From Fidelibacterota bacterium (GTDB lineage: Bacteria > Fidelibacterota > JAANXI01): 7,043 bases of DNA. The stretch spans positions 1 to 7,043 of the forward strand of contig JAANXI010000095.1 in the NCBI GenBank assembly GCA_018263365.1, read 5' to 3'. The position numbers were made by a program, and so were the translations under genes. Shown here piece by piece: positions 5,125 to 7,043 of the stretch. The notes under the pieces were generated by a model. It made no database searches and had not been told where the DNA came from. It saw only the letters and a list, made by a program, of their open reading frames with translations. The stretch's first letter is position 1; every line of letters starts with the position of its first letter.

Positions 5125-6876
5125 GTGATAAATGTCGAGAAATATCGTGTCGTTATTTACGATAATCAGCGTAAAAAGTGGCAGGAATTCCGCGGGCTAA
5201 CTGACGTTATCACTACCAAAGATGTCAATGAAGTCGAAGGAGCGCTCAGAGAGACCAACGACCGGGTATCACGGGATAAAATGTACGCTGCGGGATTTCT
5301 GAGTTACGATTCGGCTCCGGCATTCGACGAAGCAATGCAGGTGAGAGAATCCACAGAGTTTCCGCTGCTCTGGTTCGGTCTTTTCCGCGACGTTGTATCT
5401 CACATGGAGTTCCCCCAACAGGGTTTTAATCAGTATTCCCTTGGGCAGTGGAGAAAAGGTCTGAATACAGAAGAGTACAGAAAAGCGCTGAAGACAATCA
5501 GGGGGCTGTTGGAGGAGGGCGAGACATACCAGGTGAACTACTCGTACCGACAGGTGACCGAGTTTACCGGTGTCGCGGAGTCGTTATTTGTGGATATGCT
5601 TCGGAGGCAGGAATCGCACTATGGGGCCTTTATAGAAACCGGAGATTGGACGGTGTGCTCAGGCTCACCGGAGCTGTTTTTCCGAAAAGAGGGTAGTCGG
5701 CTGATATCCAAGCCGATGAAAGGCACAACCAAGCGCGGACTCACTCTCGAAGGTGACAGAGATCAGGCGGGCTGGCTCTACCAGTCAGAAAAAAACCGCG
5801 CCGAAAATGTTATGATCGTGGATATGGTGCGGAATGATATGGGGCGGATTGCAAAATCAGGGACGGTCAGAGTTCCGAAGTTGTACTCCCTCGAAAAATA
5901 TCCCACTGTCTGGCAGATGACTTCCACAGTAGAGTGCGAAACAGAAGCCGATTTCCCGGAAATATTCAAAGCGCTCTTTCCCTGTGCCTCCATCACTGGC
6001 GCGCCCAAAATAAGCACTATGCGGATTATCGCCGATTTGGAGCGATCCCCGCGCAACATTTACACGGGCTCCATCGGGTACATGTCTCCGGGCGGGGAGA
6101 TGCAGTTCAACGTCGCTATTCGCACGGCGTTGATTAACAAGGCGAATTCCACAATGGAATACGGAACCGGCGGCGGCATCGTCTGGGATTCCGATATTGA
6201 AGAGGAACTGGAGGAAGCCCGGCTTAAAACAGTCCAAATCACCGATCCGCGGCCGGATTTCCAACTCCTGGAAACCCTCTTGTGGAAGGAAGAAGTCGGC
6301 TACTTTCTGCTGGGTTATCATTTGAAGCGGATAAGTGAGTCCGCGGAATATTTTGGCTACGATTACCAGGAAAAATTGCTCACAGAGAAATTACACTTCC
6401 TGGAATCAAACTTCGCGAACAACGATTACCGGATACGCCTGTTGCTCTCCGAAAATGGCAAATCGCAACTGGAATGGTCTGAATATGAAGACAGACAGGG
6501 AGATCAAACTGTTCCGCTTCGATTTGCTCCCGCACCCGTCGATCCGTCAAACAGGTTTCTCTATCATAAAACCACCCATCGATCGATGTACGAATTTGGT
6601 CTTTCAGGCGATGTTACGGACGGGGAATTTGTTCTGTGGAATCCGGGCGGCGAGGTAACCGAAACGAGTATCGCAAATATCGTTGTCAGGTGGGAGGGTG
6701 AATTAATAACGCCTCCGGTTCACTGCGGACTGCTTCCCGGTACGATGCGTCAGTACTTGCTCGATGCGGGGAAAATTCATGAGCATATCGTCACAAAAGA
6801 GATGCTAAAACAGGCAGAGGAGATATACGTGATCAATTCTGTGCGGAAGTGGCGCTCTGCTACTCTGATTGAATGA
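5125..6876 (+). CDS. pabB: Fused aminodeoxychorismate synthase component I / aminodeoxychorismate lyase
   Basis: The 583-residue protein joins two steps of p-aminobenzoate synthesis for folate. Residues about 1-375 are the chorismate-binding synthase (PabB): AAGFLSYDSAPAF (55-67), ETYQVNY (133-139), SKPMKGTTKRG (195-205), ENVMIVDMVRND (227-238), SITGAPK (289-295) and YTGSIGYMSPGG (313-324). Lys199 in PMKGT is the residue that marks aminodeoxychorismate synthases; anthranilate synthases have Ala there (PIAGT). Residues about 378-583 are a class IV PLP domain (PabC-like lyase), which splits aminodeoxychorismate into p-aminobenzoate and pyruvate. HKTTHR (481-486) holds the likely PLP lysine K482, followed by GEVTETSIANIV (509-520), TPPVHCGLLPGTMR (529-542) and NSVRKW (571-576). 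The start is GTG: the frame is closed by a TAA at 5104-5106, and no ATG lies before residue 53. The glutamine amidotransferase partner (PabA) is not in the window. The gene is probably separately transcribed. Confidence 0.95.
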   Translation: MINVEKYRVVIYDNQRKKWQEFRGLTDVITTKDVNEVEGALRETNDRVSRDKMYAAGFLSYDSAPAFDEAMQVRESTEFPLLWFGLFRDVVSHMEFPQQGFNQYSLGQWRKGLNTEEYRKALKTIRGLLEEGETYQVNYSYRQVTEFTGVAESLFVDMLRRQESHYGAFIETGDWTVCSGSPELFFRKEGSRLISKPMKGTTKRGLTLEGDRDQAGWLYQSEKNRAENVMIVDMVRNDMGRIAKSGTVRVPKLYSLEKYPTVWQMTSTVECETEADFPEIFKALFPCASITGAPKISTMRIIADLERSPRNIYTGSIGYMSPGGEMQFNVAIRTALINKANSTMEYGTGGGIVWDSDIEEELEEARLKTVQITDPRPDFQLLETLLWKEEVGYFLLGYHLKRISESAEYFGYDYQEKLLTEKLHFLESNFANNDYRIRLLLSENGKSQLEWSEYEDRQGDQTVPLRFAPAPVDPSNRFLYHKTTHRSMYEFGLSGDVTDGEFVLWNPGGEVTETSIANIVVRWEGELITPPVHCGLLPGTMRQYLLDAGKIHEHIVTKEMLKQAEEIYVINSVRKWRSATLIE

Positions 6877-6890
6877 ATTGGGCAGTGTTT

Positions 6891-6920
6891 TCCTAATTTT
6901 AATCCTAATCGTACTCTTAC
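6891..6920. repeat. Degenerate 6-bp tandem repeat (TCNTAM)
   Basis: Five consecutive hexamers read TCCTAA, TTTTAA, TCCTAA, TCGTAC, TCTTAC. Every unit has T at positions one and four and A at position five, which is an unusually regular period for a non-coding stretch. It begins 14 bases after the pabBC stop codon and leads into the hairpin region. No function can be assigned. Confidence 0.55.
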
Positions 6921-6967
6921 CTAAATTAAGCGATTTTGTGCGGCGATCTGCACCAATCTGTTGAGCG

Positions 6968-7013
6968 CGAAGGCTCCGTGAAATCCTCGACAGACCCTCC
7001 GGGTATGCCTTCG
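6968..7013. repeat. Nested hairpin / REP-like palindrome at the right edge
   Basis: The outer arms CGAAGG (6968-6973) and CCTTCG (7008-7013) are exact complements. Inside, CAGACCC (6991-6997) and GGGTATG (7001-7007) pair around a TCC loop with one mismatch. The inner hairpin sits directly against the 3' outer arm, with a 17-base bulge (6974-6990) on the 5' side. The remaining sequence to 7043 shows no gene on either strand. The element may continue past the window edge. Confidence 0.5.
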
Positions 7014-7043
7014 GTTTCCCAAAACCCTTTTCATCTCAACATC

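Noticed and set aside
5857..6321. 154-codon minus-strand open frame opposite pabBC
   Set aside because: It is entirely antisense to conserved PabB motifs and has no domain or ribosome site of its own.
6921..7043. Open minus-strand frame entering from the right edge, ending in TAG at 6921-6923
   Set aside because: It is only 40 codons, arginine-rich, and coincides with the nested hairpin. Nothing in it resembles a known protein end, so a repeat explains it better.

Overview
The window looks like a chromosomal segment of an uncultured or little-studied bacterium with mid-range G+C. The gene set suggests the FCB side of the tree (Calditrichota, Marinimicrobia or Ignavibacteria-like). It includes a secreted TPR protein with a DUF1579-like domain, a TFIIB-type zinc-ribbon protein beside lemA and htpX, and a PabB-PabC fusion. 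That placement is inference from gene content only. I see no rRNA, tRNA, CRISPR array, transposase or phage gene.

Layout. The left 0.9 kb, on the minus strand, holds the N-terminal 306 residues of a major-facilitator-type membrane transporter whose C-terminus runs off the window. A 177-bp divergent spacer follows; it contains a 9-bp perfect inverted repeat (1024-1062) that could be an operator or a leader hairpin. Everything after it is on the plus strand: a secreted TPR/DUF1579-like protein (1097-2008), a zinc-ribbon protein (2092-2541), lemA (2542-3093), a 253-bp spacer with a palindromic repeat element (3170-3269), an htpX-type M48 protease with an added C-terminal zinc ribbon (3347-4609), a three-helix membrane protein of unknown function (4660-5037), a possible weak terminator, and a fused aminodeoxychorismate synthase/lyase (5125-6876). 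The right end (6877-7043) is non-coding, with a degenerate 6-bp tandem repeat and a nested hairpin.

How the genes may work together. LemA and HtpX are commonly neighbours in bacteria. HtpX is a zinc-dependent inner-membrane protease of envelope quality control. Here the pair is preceded by a cytosolic zinc-ribbon protein whose stop codon abuts the lemA start, and the protease carries its own zinc ribbon. This suggests a membrane-protein quality-control module with zinc-ribbon accessory parts. pabBC is a housekeeping folate gene and probably a separate transcription unit. The most unusual points are the zinc-ribbon content of the lemA-htpX cluster and the two structured intergenic repeats. No wholly new system can be demonstrated from the sequence alone.
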